A stretch of 64,000 nucleotides of DNA, taken from NCBI RefSeq assembly GCF_902806685.2, contig NC_048546.1, positions 9,442,534 through 9,506,533 on the forward strand, written 5' to 3'. The number at the start of each line of letters is the position of its first letter. Within the stretch, counting starts at the first letter, position 1. The stretch is from Maniola hyperantus. Lineage: Eukaryota > Arthropoda > Insecta > Lepidoptera > Nymphalidae. Of the stretch, positions 11,451 through 23,660 are shown in pieces. The notes under the pieces are model-generated. The model saw only the letters and a list, made by a program, of their open reading frames with translations, was not told the DNA's origin and ran no database searches. Made by a program: the position numbers and the translations under genes.

Positions 11451-12689
11451 TTATTTTTATTTAGTGTACGTGGTAGGTCAATTTACTGATTGACACGACT
11501 GGTTTTTTTAAGCCAATCTTGAAGACACCTTTTTGTAGTTCATTGCAAACTCTAGTAATACTATGACATCTCTCTGTTAATAATTAGGATGTCTCCAAAG
11601 GCGTGCGCGTCGTATTGTAAACAAATTTCACTAGAAAATTGCTTAAGTAACTTCACTGAATGTAAAAAGCTTATAAAAATTCCAGCGTCGCTCGCGGCCC
11701 TCGTCTTACGCTTATTTCATTAGGCGTGCTCAAAGGAAAATATGACAATTTCGTTAGGAGAATTAAAAGTTACCTGCTTTTAGATGAACGGCTTAGGGCT
11801 GGAACAAAATATCGGCGCGACGAAAACGTCTTAGAGAATTCGCAGACGTGTCGTAGCGTAATTGTATTTCGCTAATAGTTTAACGATTACGTGTATTAGC
11901 TATACGACTCGTCTACGAATGCTCTAATACACTTTTGAGCAGCTATACACGAACAGCTTGAAACAGTCATGACTAAATGCTTGTAACTACGACTGCGTTG
12001 ATAACGACAACGAGCGAGATAGCTCGAGCAGAAGCGACTTCTTCTAACGGTCGACTGCTTTCTAGCAGTTGAGAAATCAACTGCAGTTAACTGCTTGAGC
12101 TTAGTGTTTGTTCTGTGTATTACGTGCATAATGAGTGAGATGCCATCATGAACGAAATAAAAAAGGGCGGATGGGTTGTCGCTGGACACCACCACGAAGC
12201 ACTTAAACAAGCCAGCTCAGAGTCACGCAAACTTTCACACTAATAATAAGCCTATCGGCTGCCATTACTTTTGTTTATTCCACTCAAACATACTTGCACT
12301 GCCGCCATTGCAGTCCTTCGATCCTTTCTTAGAATTCTTAGCAACAAGTGATTCCCCCTTCAGTCCAAATAATACCATGCTATGAAGTTGCGGTTGCGTC
12401 GCGATATCGCATTTTGTGTGTTTCAGCCTTTAGAACGGCTTAACGAGAATAATTTTCTCTACCTTGAGTCCAGGACTCATCATTAGGCAGGCCGCAAAGG
12501 AAACTTTGAAAATAACATTTAAGTTCTAAAGTCTTGACTATTCCTTTATTATCAGCTTTACTTTAGATTACTTTAGATTAGATTGTGGATTCGTTTTGGT
12601 TTCCTTGAGTTGATAAAAACAAATTAGTTAGTTTTGGATACCTAATATTGGTACTGATTCTGAGCACAACTAAATTTTAGAGATAAACG
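11451..12689. other. No gene recognised; GC-richer unique DNA
   Basis: Around 11590-12420 the DNA is less AT-rich and without repeats I know. Frames over 60 codons exist but resemble nothing. Could be conserved regulatory or intronic sequence. Confidence 0.4.
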
Positions 12690-12785
12690 TAACCCGTTGC
12701 GGGATAGCGCGGGTAACGTGCGGGTGTGCGGGGCGTCTCCCCGCCTCATACCCCGATTGTCATCTCGACCTGTTGCGTACTACTA
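12690..12785. mobile_element. GC-rich palindromic element, right half
   Basis: 'gcgggatagcgcgggtaacg', 'cggggcgtctccccgcctca', 'catctcgacctgttgcgtac'. Only one arm is left. Confidence 0.75.
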
Positions 12786-15247
12786 GAGCTTAAGTTGTTG
12801 ATTTTAAAAAAACTTACAAGATAAACTTAGATTAAGTTGATCGCCATCTAAGCGTGAATCTAAACCTACAATAGTTATAATATATGTATAGTAAATAGGC
12901 GTTGCCTTGCGCCAGGGGCCGTCAACGAAGCATAACCTATGCCGTTTTTGTACGATAACGAGCTCTCAAACTACATATTATTATGGCGTCGCTATGTCAG
13001 GCCCACGTCAAGTAACATCCGCCCCAGATTTCGACATTTCTTATTAATTGTCTGATATCAATTCAATTTAGACAAGGTTCTAATTAAGAGCGAATTAAAT
13101 TCAGATACAACCTTATCTTAATGAGGAATAGGGGATAAGTAAACAGTAACAAATGATAACTAAATGTTTTCATGACAGTTTAATACCGATGTGGGTTAGT
13201 AGCTTGATTCGGTAATGATAATTATGGGGAATGTGAACGGGTATAGAAAATGAAAGCACCTGTTGGCAGAGTTAAGATGACGCTTGTAACAGGGTTCCGT
13301 ATAATAAACGACGTCAGAAATTAACATACTCAGTTTTTTAAATTATTACGGAAATTGTAAAAGTTTGTGAAATTGATCTATTTATTATAATAAAATTAAT
13401 CAGTAGCAATCACAGAAAAAGGGAGCCGCCAAATAATCGTTAAAAGCATTGATGTTGGTTAAAAGTAAATAAAAAAAAAAGAGTCAAGCACACTAATTTA
13501 CGGTATTTACAGATATAGGTAATCTATCAAGATAGTACTTATCTTATCTGAGGAATCAACTTGAGATTTTGAAAGTTTTTGTATTGGAAATCTCTCAAAA
13601 CGTCAAATTTATTGCTCAGATGAAGTTATTTTGACGATTGAAAAATCAGCCCTAAAAGGTTATAAATCATATAAAAATGACATATTAGTCTACTACGCCT
13701 AGTTTCTCTAAAATATTTTCATTAAATTCTAATTTAGATTAGCTGACTTTATTAATTTAATGAATTGTCATAATATCTATTTGATGATGTAATCTAAACG
13801 GATCTCTAAAATACATATTTCATAAATATTTTAAGACAGTAGTTAATGTGATTTTAAGTAGGTATCCACACTTTGATTGATGGATTGCTCGTATTTACTC
13901 GTTATTTATTCCACATTGATAGCAAGGATTTATTAGAAGGGTAGATTTTAAAATACACAACTGTTTCAATTTGTTTGTTTAATTGTGATTAATGTTATGC
14001 AATGCAAGTATCTAAATGTGATTAGAATTATCTTCAAGCAATTCGTTTTTTTTGCTCAGAAATTATAACCATTTGGGTCGAAAATAATGTTTTTAAGCCT
14101 ATTTTACGGTGAATACAAATTAAATCTAGTGAGATTTCTATTTCAAACGTTGCCATTGTTAACCAAAATGCCAAAGAGGTAATATTACGTAACTAATTGG
14201 TTGAGTAAATAATATAGACATTACTCAAAAAACGTAACATTAAATTCAATATTGTGTTATATATAAAAAGCAATACTTACATAGTATCAATTAAGTAAAA
14301 GTCTTTAAAATAAATACTGGCAATTAACTTACTCCGAAGTTACCCAATAATAAATTTCACAGAGTACAAAAGCCTAGGAAGCGATTGAAACTAATCCCTT
14401 TTGTTTAAATTTTATGTACGAGCCAAATCTAAATAGAATCTGGAATCAAGCGAGAAACTAATATGGGCTTATTTGCTTCAAGCTTAGCTAGCATTACATA
14501 CGAGTCATACATCGGTAAGTATTCAAAGTAAGTATAATACGTTGTACGAAATGGAAATACATAATATAAATTCCTAACTCGAAACCATACCACATAATAT
14601 TATATACTTATGTGACCATACTACTTGTTTACAATAAGCAGAGTATTATCACAATAATATAATAAAATACTTACGTTTTTACTCTCACATTTTCGATTTA
14701 GACCATCCTGGTAGGTACCCTTTTAAATATACAACATAGACATGTTAGCCTTCCTTAGGTAGTCATCCATTTATTCATTTTTGACAAAATTTAGTACATC
14801 TAGTGCTCAGGCAAATTATTGGATAGTTTATTATAGTTGGCTCATACAAAACTAGGTATACCTATCTACTCGTCATAATAGTTAAAACTTGTATTAAAAA
14901 CACAAAACTGTAATTTCTTTTTGTCACTGCAAATAAATCGTAAATCCAACTATCCATTTATTCCGCCTTCAAGCAATTAGTTTGTAGTTCTGGGATTAAT
15001 TGCACCATAAAATACGCACTAAACGTAATTTGCATTCAAAAAGGCCATTAGGATGCGTCTACATGTCCTGGACAATGGCGGAATGGGCCTACGTAAAACC
15101 TGTACAAAAGATCCACCGTGTTTTAGTGTCAAGATTGTCTTTTCCAGAGAATTGATGACAAATTCGTACTGCCATCAACTGTTATCCTACTAATATCCTC
15201 GATCTATCGAGAGCTATCGAGAGCTATCGATCCGTTGAGCTCTGGAG
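12786..15247. other. No gene seen
   Basis: Long AT-rich unique stretch, TAATTA-type words frequent. A small tandem 'atcgagagct' repeat lies at 15206-15228 just before the SINE. Confidence 0.5.
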
Positions 15248-15418
15248 AGCCTCTATAACTCAACGGTTAAAGGAGCGGACTGCAAACCGAAAGGTCGCCG
15301 GTTCAAACCCCACCCCTTGCACTATTGTCGTACCTACTCCTAGCACAAGCTTTACGCTTAGTTGGAGGGAAAAGGGGAATATTAGTCAGCATGATTAACT
15401 TGGCTAATATTCTTTAAA
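15248..15418 (+). mobile_element. tRNA-derived SINE, family 1 (tRNA-Phe-like head)
   Basis: Head 'gcctctataactcaacggtt' with A box, an anticodon-loop region 'gactgcaaacc', B box 'ggttcaaaccc', then a body 'cactattgtcgtacctactc' and 'cacaagctttacgcttagtt', ending 'ggctaatattcttt'. The other copies have 'gactgaaaacc' (GAA), like tRNA-Phe. Confidence 0.85.
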
Positions 15419-16875
15419 TATATTATAATTATATGAACGGAATATATTTCTGAATAGTTGGTACAACTAGATACTTGCTTTTAATAATAATTTTTAAAAC
15501 AATTTTCCAAAATCTTTCTTTACTAATTGGGGTTTGAAACTTGTGTAGCCCACGCGGATGAAGTCGCGGGCTAAGCTAGTACCAAAAATGACTCTTGTCT
15601 GAAAGTAGGTAAAGATACAGCTATAAATTAACGTAAATAAGCTTCAAAGCGCACTGAAAAAAAAACGTCTACAAATCTGTTCTTAACCATTTAAATGGGA
15701 TACCTTTAAATCAAGTAACAGGAGGCATCCTTTCGCTAAATTGGACAGATACAGCTAAAGACTCGCAGGTAACCTAGGCTTTCTTCTATTCAATTGAAGC
15801 TAAGCGTCGTTTATTTTACTACAAATTGTCTCTATTTTATGTGACTGTCTTAAATTCAAGTAAGGCTAATGCGAATAAATTCCGACAAAACGAAATACTG
15901 CGGTTTTCGTAGTTAGTAGATATTTTTGTCTTATAAAGCTTCGTATAATGGAAGGTCGAATGTTTTGTTAGGATCTCAGATAAGAATATTAAAAGTACTA
16001 TCGAAATATCTAAGCGCTTCTGGTTTAGAATACTTTATCCTTTACGAGATAAATCCGATAGGTTTATAGTTTTATACTCTATCTTTGATTTCAACTATTA
16101 CATCTCGTTACTATTACATATTATCTACTACGATATGGAAATCGTATTTATTTAATGTTAGAGTTTTATTTTGGTTAGTTAATTTGATTTTGAAAACATC
16201 TGTAAAAATTAAGCTCCCTAATTTTAGTGAATTAGAGAGAAATTTACCAATAAATTAATTACGTATTTCTACAATATTTAATTAACATCTTTCTAAAATT
16301 TACCTGCTTCTTCATTAGTTTGAAAAAATTTATTCGAGATAACGACATTAAATTCGAGACAAAATAAATCAACGTTTACTTCACATCTTAAGCACGAAGA
16401 TGGTATCGACATGTGAATCGATTTTTTATGCAAATCGGACATTCAGTGGCAAAAACCAACACTGAAGCCGCGGTATTTAGTTAAAAGGTATCGATTTGCA
16501 TAATCGACGTACTCACAGGTGCAAAAGCAATTGATTTAAGTTCGTTCTCAACTGACAAGGGGTCTTTAAGGCGTACCTATAAGGTAATATTATGCGACCA
16601 TTTTTACTTTTGAATCCGCAGGACACGACTTCTTTGATACAGACAGTTGCTAAAAATCTGTGTAATGTTTTATTTGCCTTTAAAACTATTGAGGGATTGC
16701 TGAATGTAATCGATTTTATTTACATTCTTCAATAGGATCACGTCTCTAGTCCTCGGCAAGCAGTGACTGTCTGTGCATGTCGCTTCTGTATGTTTTATAT
16801 TTCTTATATTTAACTTTACCTCTACGAGTAGATACTTAGGTGATTTCATTTTGTTTTGTAGACCATTGAGTTTAA
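15419..16875. other. No gene seen; one repeat end
   Basis: 15535-15585 is a 3' end of the GACT-type element ('cacgcggatgaagtcgcggg'). The rest is unique, with 'tcgatttgcataatcg' and similar words near 16420-16510 forming short inverted repeats. Confidence 0.5.
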
Positions 16876-17012
16876 CAGCCGCACTCAGAGTCACTTAATC
16901 ATTACTTAAGTTTAGTTAAAACGAGTCAGAGCTATATCTCTCACATAAATCTGTCTCGTTTTAACTCAATCTTAAGTAACGATTAGCGACTTTGAGTGCG
17001 GAGTGTTAGACT
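16876..17012. mobile_element. Second fold-back family, diverged copy
   Basis: 'gccgcactcagagtcactta' left, 'gcgactttgagtgcggagtg' right; centre 'ctcacataaatctgtctcgt'. Confidence 0.7.
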
Positions 17013-17039
17013 ATTTTACATAGCCAACTCAAAGGGACA

Positions 17040-17165
17040 CGAATATGTAAAAAATGTAATCTATATAATACACTGACTGACTTACAGACTGACAGACTGA
17101 CTGACAGGTCTATCAAAGCTGAAATTTCGGATCAGCATACAGATAACTATTATGACGTAGGCATC
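17040..17165 (+). mobile_element. GACT-microsatellite element, 5' part
   Basis: 'cactgactgacttacagact', 'gacaggtctatcaaagctga', 'attatgacgtaggcatcg'. The 3' end is replaced by a LINE fragment. Confidence 0.65.
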
Positions 17166-17300
17166 GCGACGCAAAGCGAGCTGCTGGATTCAGGCAGCTC
17201 GGCGCAAGACTGTGGGGTCTGAAAGTCTCACAAGAAATCTATATCCAGCGTGGACGCCCATCGATTGAAGATGGTGGTGAAGATCATCAATCATCATTAT
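17166..17300 (+). pseudogene. RTE-like LINE 3' end fragment
   Basis: 'gctggattcaggcagctcgg', 'cgcaagactgtgg', 'tccagcgtggacgcccatcg', then an ATC/ATG-rich end. Same 3' end as 36000-36320 and 50463-50770. Confidence 0.65.
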
Positions 17301-17704
17301 CAATCAGTAGGATGGTGGTGGTAAAAAACAACTATCAGCTACATAAATATTTAACACGCAACAAATCCCTTAAACTAAACTCAATTGACTGATTAATGTT
17401 AACGATAGCCGTATTTGGTATCGTCGAGGATCTGCAAACTCATCTATTATACATGACGCCCTCAAATCTGTACAGAATAGACGATATAGCCCTAATAGTG
17501 CTGTAATGGTGCTATAAAGAATAGCTGAACGGTACCGCTTAGGGGCCAGCCTCCCAGGTCGCGTGATCTTTGGCGGCGATTTAACTAGTGCTTAGGATTC
17601 AACCTAGATTTTGTTACTCTAGAATAGCCTTGGGTGGGATTAACAACCGATATTTAGCTTTTAATCACTACACATATTATCACTACCCATATTATATCAC
17701 TACC

Positions 17705-17946
17705 CAGTACCCATGTTATAAATGCGAAAGTGTGTTTGTTTGTTGGTTTGTTGGTTTGTTGTTTTGTTGGTTTGTCCTTCAATCATGTCGCAATGGAGCT
17801 ACGGATTGACGTGATTTTTTGTATGGGTATAGTTTAAGACATGCAGAGTGATATAGGCTACTTTTATCCCGGAAAATCAAAGTGTTCCTATAGGATTTTG
17901 AAAAACCTAAATCCAAGCGTACAAAGTCGCGGGCATCAGCTAGTTA
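17705..17946 (+). mobile_element. Lep1-like copy, GTTT-microsatellite subtype
   Basis: 'cagtacccatgttataaatg', '(GTTT/GGTTT)n', 'caatcatgtcgcaatggagc', 'ttatcccggaaaatcaaagt', ending 'caaagtcgcgggcatcagct' and 'agtt'. Confidence 0.85.
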
Positions 17947-18099
17947 TAGACAAAACAAAAATTAGACAATATTTATAAGAGACATTATTTCTAATTAGGC
18001 AAGCATTAATATGTTAAATCTATAGTGAGTGTTTTCCATTATAATAATTTAATTAAAATAGATACCCCCAGCTATACTCCCGTGGTTAGTCGAAATAAT

Positions 18100-18330
18100 C
18101 TTAGGCTGAGATCTATAGAGCGCACTTTGACTTAGCTCAGACTTAATATTGAGTTAAAGCAAGACAGACGTGTGAGAGATGTCTGTCTCGTTTTAACTCT
18201 GTCTTAAGACTAAGTTAAGTCAGAGTGCGCTCTATAGATCTCACCCTAAGAACGCGTTATAGATCTCAGCCTAAGTCTGAGCAAAAGTCAAAGCACCTAC
18301 GCTCTATGTCGCTATAATAGATCTCAATTT
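18100..18330. mobile_element. Second fold-back family, full copy plus an extra arm
   Basis: 18100-18250: arms 'cttaggctgagatctataga' and 'tctatagatctcaccctaag', about 60 bases each. 18251-18330 repeats one arm again ('tatagatctcagcctaagtc', 'gctataatagatctcaattt'). Confidence 0.85.
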
Positions 18331-18515
18331 AAGTATAAGTCCCGCAAATTCATAATGCGCGTGGCCGCCATTAAAGTGACGTCAGCACTAGACTGAAGTT
18401 TCGAGCTGATGGTATATTTTTACGTCATATATACGTCAAATGACATCAAAATGACGTTCGATGTTAATGAGACATGGTTCCAGCGCAATAGCAATTTGCG
18501 GGACTTATACCCCGG
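18331..18515. mobile_element. Short TIR element adjoining the fold-back copy
   Basis: Inverted ends TATAAGTCCCGCAAATT (from 18334) and AATTTGCGGGACTTATA (to about 18511). About 180 bp, no coding capacity. Confidence 0.75.
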
Positions 18516-18916
18516 TCTTCAGTCTGCTGGCTATAAGCAAATCAAAACAAGTGATAAATTAATATGATAGGTATTAATACGATTCCAGAAATTCAGATAG
18601 GTATTTATTTCTTTAGTATTTATTCCCCTTAAAAATTCCATGGACGGACTTTGCGCGATAGATATTCGAACGGCAAAGTTAATTGGCATTCAATTATTTA
18701 AATTTGAAGAATTGAGAATGAAATGGCTGATATTCGTGGAAAATAAAATGTACCTATTATATTTTAAAACGAACACAAATTAATTAAGATTATAAAGTCG
18801 ACGATACCTAATTTGTAGGTTAACACTATTCCAATGTAGGTATGCGCTCTTGAAAAAAATTGTCAGATAGATCCAGTTTCGTTTTACATTCATACAATTT
18901 TACACAAACCACAAAT

Positions 18917-19137
18917 CCATACTAATATTATAAATGCGAAAGTGTGTCTGTCTGTCTGTCTGTCTGCTAGCCTTTAACGGACTATCCATTCAACCGATTT
19001 TGACGAAATTTGGTACAGAGATAGCTTGCATCCCGGGAAAGGACATAGGCTCCTTCTCATCCCGGAAAATTAAAGAGTTCCCACGGGATTTTTAAAACTT
19101 AAATCCACGCGGACGAAGTTACGGGCATCATCTAGTA
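18917..19137 (+). mobile_element. Lep1-like copy, GTCT-microsatellite subtype, full length
   Basis: 'atactaatattataaatgcg', '(GTCT)5', 'ttgacgaaatttggtacaga', 'gcatcccgggaaaggacata', ending 'cgcggacgaagttacgggca' and 'tcatctagt'. Confidence 0.88.
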
Positions 19138-19800
19138 ATCTATATTTCGTGCGGGACACCTGCAAATACTATGGCTAAACCCAATTAAATACATCTTGAT
19201 ATTGCACAGACTGATCATTATGGACAGCCAATAACTCGCTAATAGTAACATTGCCAAATTTAAACACATCACCTGCATCCTATTTTGATCTTTCGGTCAT
19301 TGTTTTACAGGCGTTTTTGGTATGTGTGTATAAATGTTAAAGTCGAAGTGTTGATCACCGTACTTGCTTGTTAGGAGGCCCTATTTACGAAGCGAGGTGC
19401 TAACTCACTACGTGCAAGATTACTAGTGACTTGCTCTTATTCAGGCGACAGATTACGTTTCTTGGAAACTCATGTAAATCTGCCATTTCACTCGTTATGA
19501 GTCGTAAGGTTAGTTGTAAGGCAGCTAGTTTTATAAAGAGATCTAAAATGCAGTTCAAAATGTAGAATACAGGTATGTAAAATGTCATTTCGAAAAGTTT
19601 TCTATTTGCAAGCGTTATTACGAAAATGATTTCTCATAGTTTGCAGAAAAGCTTTATACTATAATATCTAATATGAAATTTACTCCTACGCTTTGACGGT
19701 TCCCAGACAGCAATATACAGCATGTTCAATTTATTGCAAAATAAAATTTATTTTAAAAATCATATGTAACTATAGAAATGAACATTAGTAAATACTTATT
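19138..19800. other. No gene seen
   Basis: Unique AT-rich DNA between a Lep1-like element and the truncated retrotransposon. Confidence 0.5.
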
Positions 19801-19972
19801 GTGACAGCAGAAGGGCTGGCTCATTTTTTGCGCAACGGATCAGCCTGGCTGTCCAGCGCGGAAATGCAGCCAGTATTCTTGGCACCATTCCACGCGGTCA
19901 TGATTTATATAGTAATTAGATAAGGCTTGCTTTAAGTTTTATTGTAATATTAAAATATATATATATATATAT
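19801..19972 (+). mobile_element. 5'-truncated copy of the RT/nuclease retrotransposon
   Basis: Matches the last ~150 bases of the element at 42.4-45.4 kb in the opposite orientation, including 'aagggctggctcattttttg', 'ggaaatgcagccag' and 'agtaattagataagg'. It ends in an AT-rich tail that runs into (AT)n. The LTR element at 19973 is inserted in that tail. Confidence 0.85.
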
Positions 19973-21227
19973 TGGAGGGTCGATATTGAAAGAGTTCTTA
20001 CTGTCTGTAGACACCGTGAAAAGAAACGTATGAGCTTTACTCTACGGAAGGTAGCCATCTTTATTTTAGTTGTCAGAGTTGGACTTTGACACGCACGCAT
20101 TTGTTGTGGTTCACAATTTTCTCTCGCGTTAAATTAATTAAGTATCAGATTATAGCTTAGCTAATTATTATTCTTTGAGATAGGTAGGTAGTTTCTTAAT
20201 CGTGATATTTAATTCGGTGATTGTGATATAGTTAGAACAGTAATTGTTCGATGCTAATGTACATTGTGTTAAATCGTAACATCTAGTGCCATCCGGTGAC
20301 TTTGTCTGCAAAGCACTATTAATAATGTTCGCGTAGTTGTTTGACGAATATGGAATATCAATGATTGGTGAATATTAGAGTAATTCGTGAGTTAACGTTT
20401 AGCTCAGTGGATAGGTTATTATAATGACATCCGTTAAGGTTATTTCTGCAGACGCTAGTGATTTAGAGTGTAATTGGAGATATACCGGCAGTTGAGATAA
20501 TGATTAGTTTGAAGTGATAGTTTAGTGTGATAGTAACTTGAAGTTAACTTTGATAGTAGGTACCCGCTTTAGAATCGTATAACCCGGTTGGTAAAGAATC
20601 ATTGATGACTCTCGTGTAATGTTGAAATGGATTAGACAATGAGTTGCCCATGAGATCGAATAGCTTACATTCTACCTGGTTTCTGATGTGATCGCTTATT
20701 TGGGTGGATAGTAGTCGTGGCGCGTGTGGCGCACGATGCTATGGTGTTCTGTATGCAGATGTGCACAGAGTGGAGAAGGTAGAGCTATTGCGATATTCTG
20801 AATTAGTAATGAGAAGTCAATTATAAGATCTGGTTTAGATCGTAAGAGAGTCGATGCAATGATCCTTTTAAGAGCGTTCATGAAGTTGTGATTGATTACC
20901 TTGAGATGATTAGATAACGGAGTAGGTCGTGACTTGATTGAGAGGTTGCAATAGCAATTGCGCCCTAATCACACGATGTAGTGTTTAGCTTAGGTTAGCT
21001 AGTTTAGAGTGAGGTGAGGGGTCGCTGTGAGGGGTGGTTGGAGGCGACCATAGGTAGGGTTAGGTTAGGGTGATCTGGTTGTGTTACGTTGATGGTTTCC
21101 ATGTGCGATACGTTACTGAGAACTATTTGTAAAGAACATGGATTAAAGTACCTACTTATTAATTACTACCTTCTGATGTCGGCTAAAGATGAATAATAAT
21201 TATCGGCCATCCTCCTGTTCTCCGACA
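19973..21227 (+). repeat. Left LTR (1,255 bp)
   Basis: Starts TGGAGGGTCGATATTG and ends TCTCCGACA. G/T-rich on this strand, with a stretch 'gtagggttaggttagggtg' resembling degenerate TTAGG repeats. Reading the two LTRs side by side I found no mismatch; a base-by-base alignment was not run. U3/R/U5 limits are not evident. Confidence 0.75.
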
Positions 21228-21240
21228 TCAGAAGTGGGAT
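21228..21240 (+). other. Possible primer-binding site (tRNA-Leu type)
   Basis: TCAGAAGTGGGAT follows the left LTR directly. It is complementary to the acceptor end of a tRNA-Leu type (3' end ...CCCACTTCTGA-CACCA) but lacks the usual TGG start. Position and match support the LTR reading and + orientation; the truncated match limits certainty. Confidence 0.45.
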
Positions 21241-21589
21241 ACACGATTTATGCCCACATTTTCGAAAATCATTGCAACACTAGCTTTGTTTAAAAAAAAA
21301 AAAAAGTTACAAGATTTTTTTTTTTATTTATTTGTGCAAGACATGTTTTCAATTTTAATACCCATACGTGGTCTTTCTTGAAAAGCTTGATTTACTTTTG
21401 TGTGTTTTGAATAAAAAGAGAAAGAAAAAAGGATTATTTTGTGTAGAGATGCGCTAAGGAGTGGTGAAAGTGGCCGTGATTTAATGGAGTTAAACTCAAA
21501 CTCGAATCATTTATTCAAAATAGTTAAGTTTAGTTAATTTACAATTTTGACTGTCAGTTGTAGGAGTTATGTGGTATGGTGGTGATGGT
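21241..21589 (+). other. Left internal region of the LTR element
   Basis: A- and T-runs at 21288-21330 and a purine-rich stretch near 21411-21435. No coding potential seen. Confidence 0.5.
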
Positions 21590-23425
21590 GAATTGCGTAA
21601 GCTTGGAGCTAAGGCTACGAGGGTTCCAAACTACTTGGTTTCCTTACTAAATGGTTATAGCATTGGGAGTGTGATGTCCCAGCACGGTAGTCATCTAATT
21701 TAATAGCTAGTGGTCTGATGTTTTCAGCTGCTGAGATTGACTATCTAGCACTCTCAGATCATGATGCTACTTGGGCATTGGCAGTAAGGGTTGAAAAAAA
21801 AGTGCGATATAGGTCTGCATGGTCTTAATGTGGGAGGGACTACAACGGGGATAATACGAAATAATTTTATTCATGAAATTTATCTTGTCCCTTACATTTT
21901 CGAATATTCGGAAAGCGTCGGCGAGGCATTTGATTCCTTTCATGATGTTGTATAACTTTTCTATGCGCTGTGTTTACCCTCTAAGAAGGTGAAAATGGAT
22001 AATTGTAATAATAAAACGGTATGGTTGACTGAAGGGATTTTTGGTATAATAGAGTCACGGAGTGACACTGAAGCTGGGCTAAGATGAGATGAGGACTGGC
22101 TCTGTAGAGGAGTGCGCTATTCGCCTATGCAGTGTATTTGCAGACATAGTGAATCAGTCGTTTGAATAAGGGGTTTTCCCTAGCAACTTAAAAATTTCTA
22201 TAGTTACCATTCCTGTAGCCCGTGTTCAAAAAAAAAGGCGATTGATGTGGCACCGTCCTATAACATTGGTGCCAATATTAGCGGGAATGATTGGAAAGGT
22301 AATGGTGAAACGTCTCAAAAAAAAATTCAATGCCAATGGTGTGCTCGTGGATGAACGATTTGGTTTTTACAATGACAGCTCCACTGTCGAGGATTGTTTC
22401 TGTTTAAGTGGAATAGATAATGATAGCCTGAATGACAGGGTGCCTATTGCTATTATTTTTCTGGATGTGACTAAGGCTTTTGACTTTGTGAATCATAAAA
22501 TATTATTGGATAAATTAGATGGATATGGTGTTGCAAGAAGAGCTTATGAATGGATAGAGTCGTATTTGAATGGACTGAAAATGTGCGCTGGGATTGCTAG
22601 AATGAAAAATAATACCAAAGGGTGTACGAATCTCCACTGGAATGTGATAAGCGGGGGGTACCTCAGAGTGTATGGTATGTGTGGTGTATTAGAATCCTTC
22701 CGTTTGAACTGACTTCAAAAACGAAGGAGGTTTTTAAATTCGCCGGAATATTTGTTTTCTTTTTGTAACTTGTATTGGTGACATTACGATAGCGACCATT
22801 GTTCGTTGTGTATTGTTTGCAGATGATAGAATAATGTTGAAGGAACGTAGGAATGGGAATTGAACGGCGCTTTGGAGGATAATTAATTGAATTAGTAATA
22901 ATGACTTGGAAGTGCGCTTAAATAAAACTAAAATGATGCAGTTCATGATCATGCGACGATGGAGAGGGTTGATGATTTAAAGTTTTTGGGAATAATTTGC
23001 GACAAGAACTCTAATTTGAGGGTGCACATTAGGTGTGTGTGCTGAATTGGACGAATTTGTGTATGCGTGGACTCCTTCCACTGTGATGTATGAGCATAGA
23101 GGATATGGGCGTATTTATTAGGAGATGTCAAAAATATTTCCAACGAGATTATGAGGTAAGGATGAGTGGGTCGGTTGGATGCACGCACGAGCTATGCATT
23201 TCAGAATGTCACAGTGGTACATGCATTAAAAGCGTTTGCGCTATGGCCGTAAAAAAAAAAAAAATGAACAATAAGCTGCCAATTGACCTCAAAAGGATGA
23301 GTTTGGATGTGTATAAGGAAGAGCTTAGTGAATTGCTTTTGGAAAAGTGCTATTGCGACGTTAAAGAATATTTGATTTATAAAAATGGGTTGTCTAAACG
23401 GCGAGGTGGCCATTTAGATGATTAA
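21590..23425 (+). pseudogene. Degenerate jockey/CR1-type LINE (endonuclease end + RT)
   Basis: Several frames together show LINE order. About 21750-21790 reads LSDHDATWALAV, the end of an AP-type endonuclease. About 22150-22700 reads an RT with RPITLVPILAGMIGKV, ERFGF, FLDVTKAFDFVNHKILLDKL and YGV...ESYL. About 22810-22850 has FADD. About 22960-23030 reads DDLKFLGIICD...LRVHI. Finally, 23265-23370 reads NNKLPIDLKRMSLDVYKEEL, the usual C-terminus. The frame changes at least four times, the PQGS motif region is damaged and stops are frequent, so no protein can be made. The element lacks its 5' half and lies wholly between the LTRs. Confidence 0.75.
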
Positions 23426-23660
23426 CGGCGAGGTGGCTGTTTTGAAAAAAAAAAGGGGGTTGTCTAAAAGGCGAGGTGGCCATTTAGATGATAAACGGCG
23501 AGGTGGCTGTTTTGAAAAAAAAGGGGGTTATCTAAAAGGCGAGGTGGCCATTTAGATGATAAACGGCGAGGTGGCTGTTTTGAAAAAAAGGGAGTTGTCT
23601 AAAAGGCGAGGTGGCCATTTAGATGATAAACGGCGAGGTGGCTGTTCCGATAATGGATGG
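23390..23660 (+). repeat. Four-copy tandem repeat, 67-70 bp unit
   Basis: Units begin at about 23390, 23460, 23528 and 23595 with TT(G/A)TCTAAA. Each contains two GGCGAGGTGGC blocks and ends in an A run followed by G. The A runs shorten 10, 8, 7 along the array. The array begins just as the LINE coding region ends. Confidence 0.9.

Noticed and set aside
15248..15320. Possible tRNA gene
   Set aside because: The A and B boxes belong to a SINE: the same body and tail recur at 27.4 and 48.6 kb, and the cloverleaf is degenerate.
20696..20881. 61-codon - strand frame in the left LTR, repeated at 24762-24947
   Set aside because: Identical because the LTRs are identical; no protein features.
21050..21085. 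TTAGG-like run suggesting telomeric sequence
   Set aside because: Only a few imperfect units inside an LTR and repeated exactly in the other LTR.
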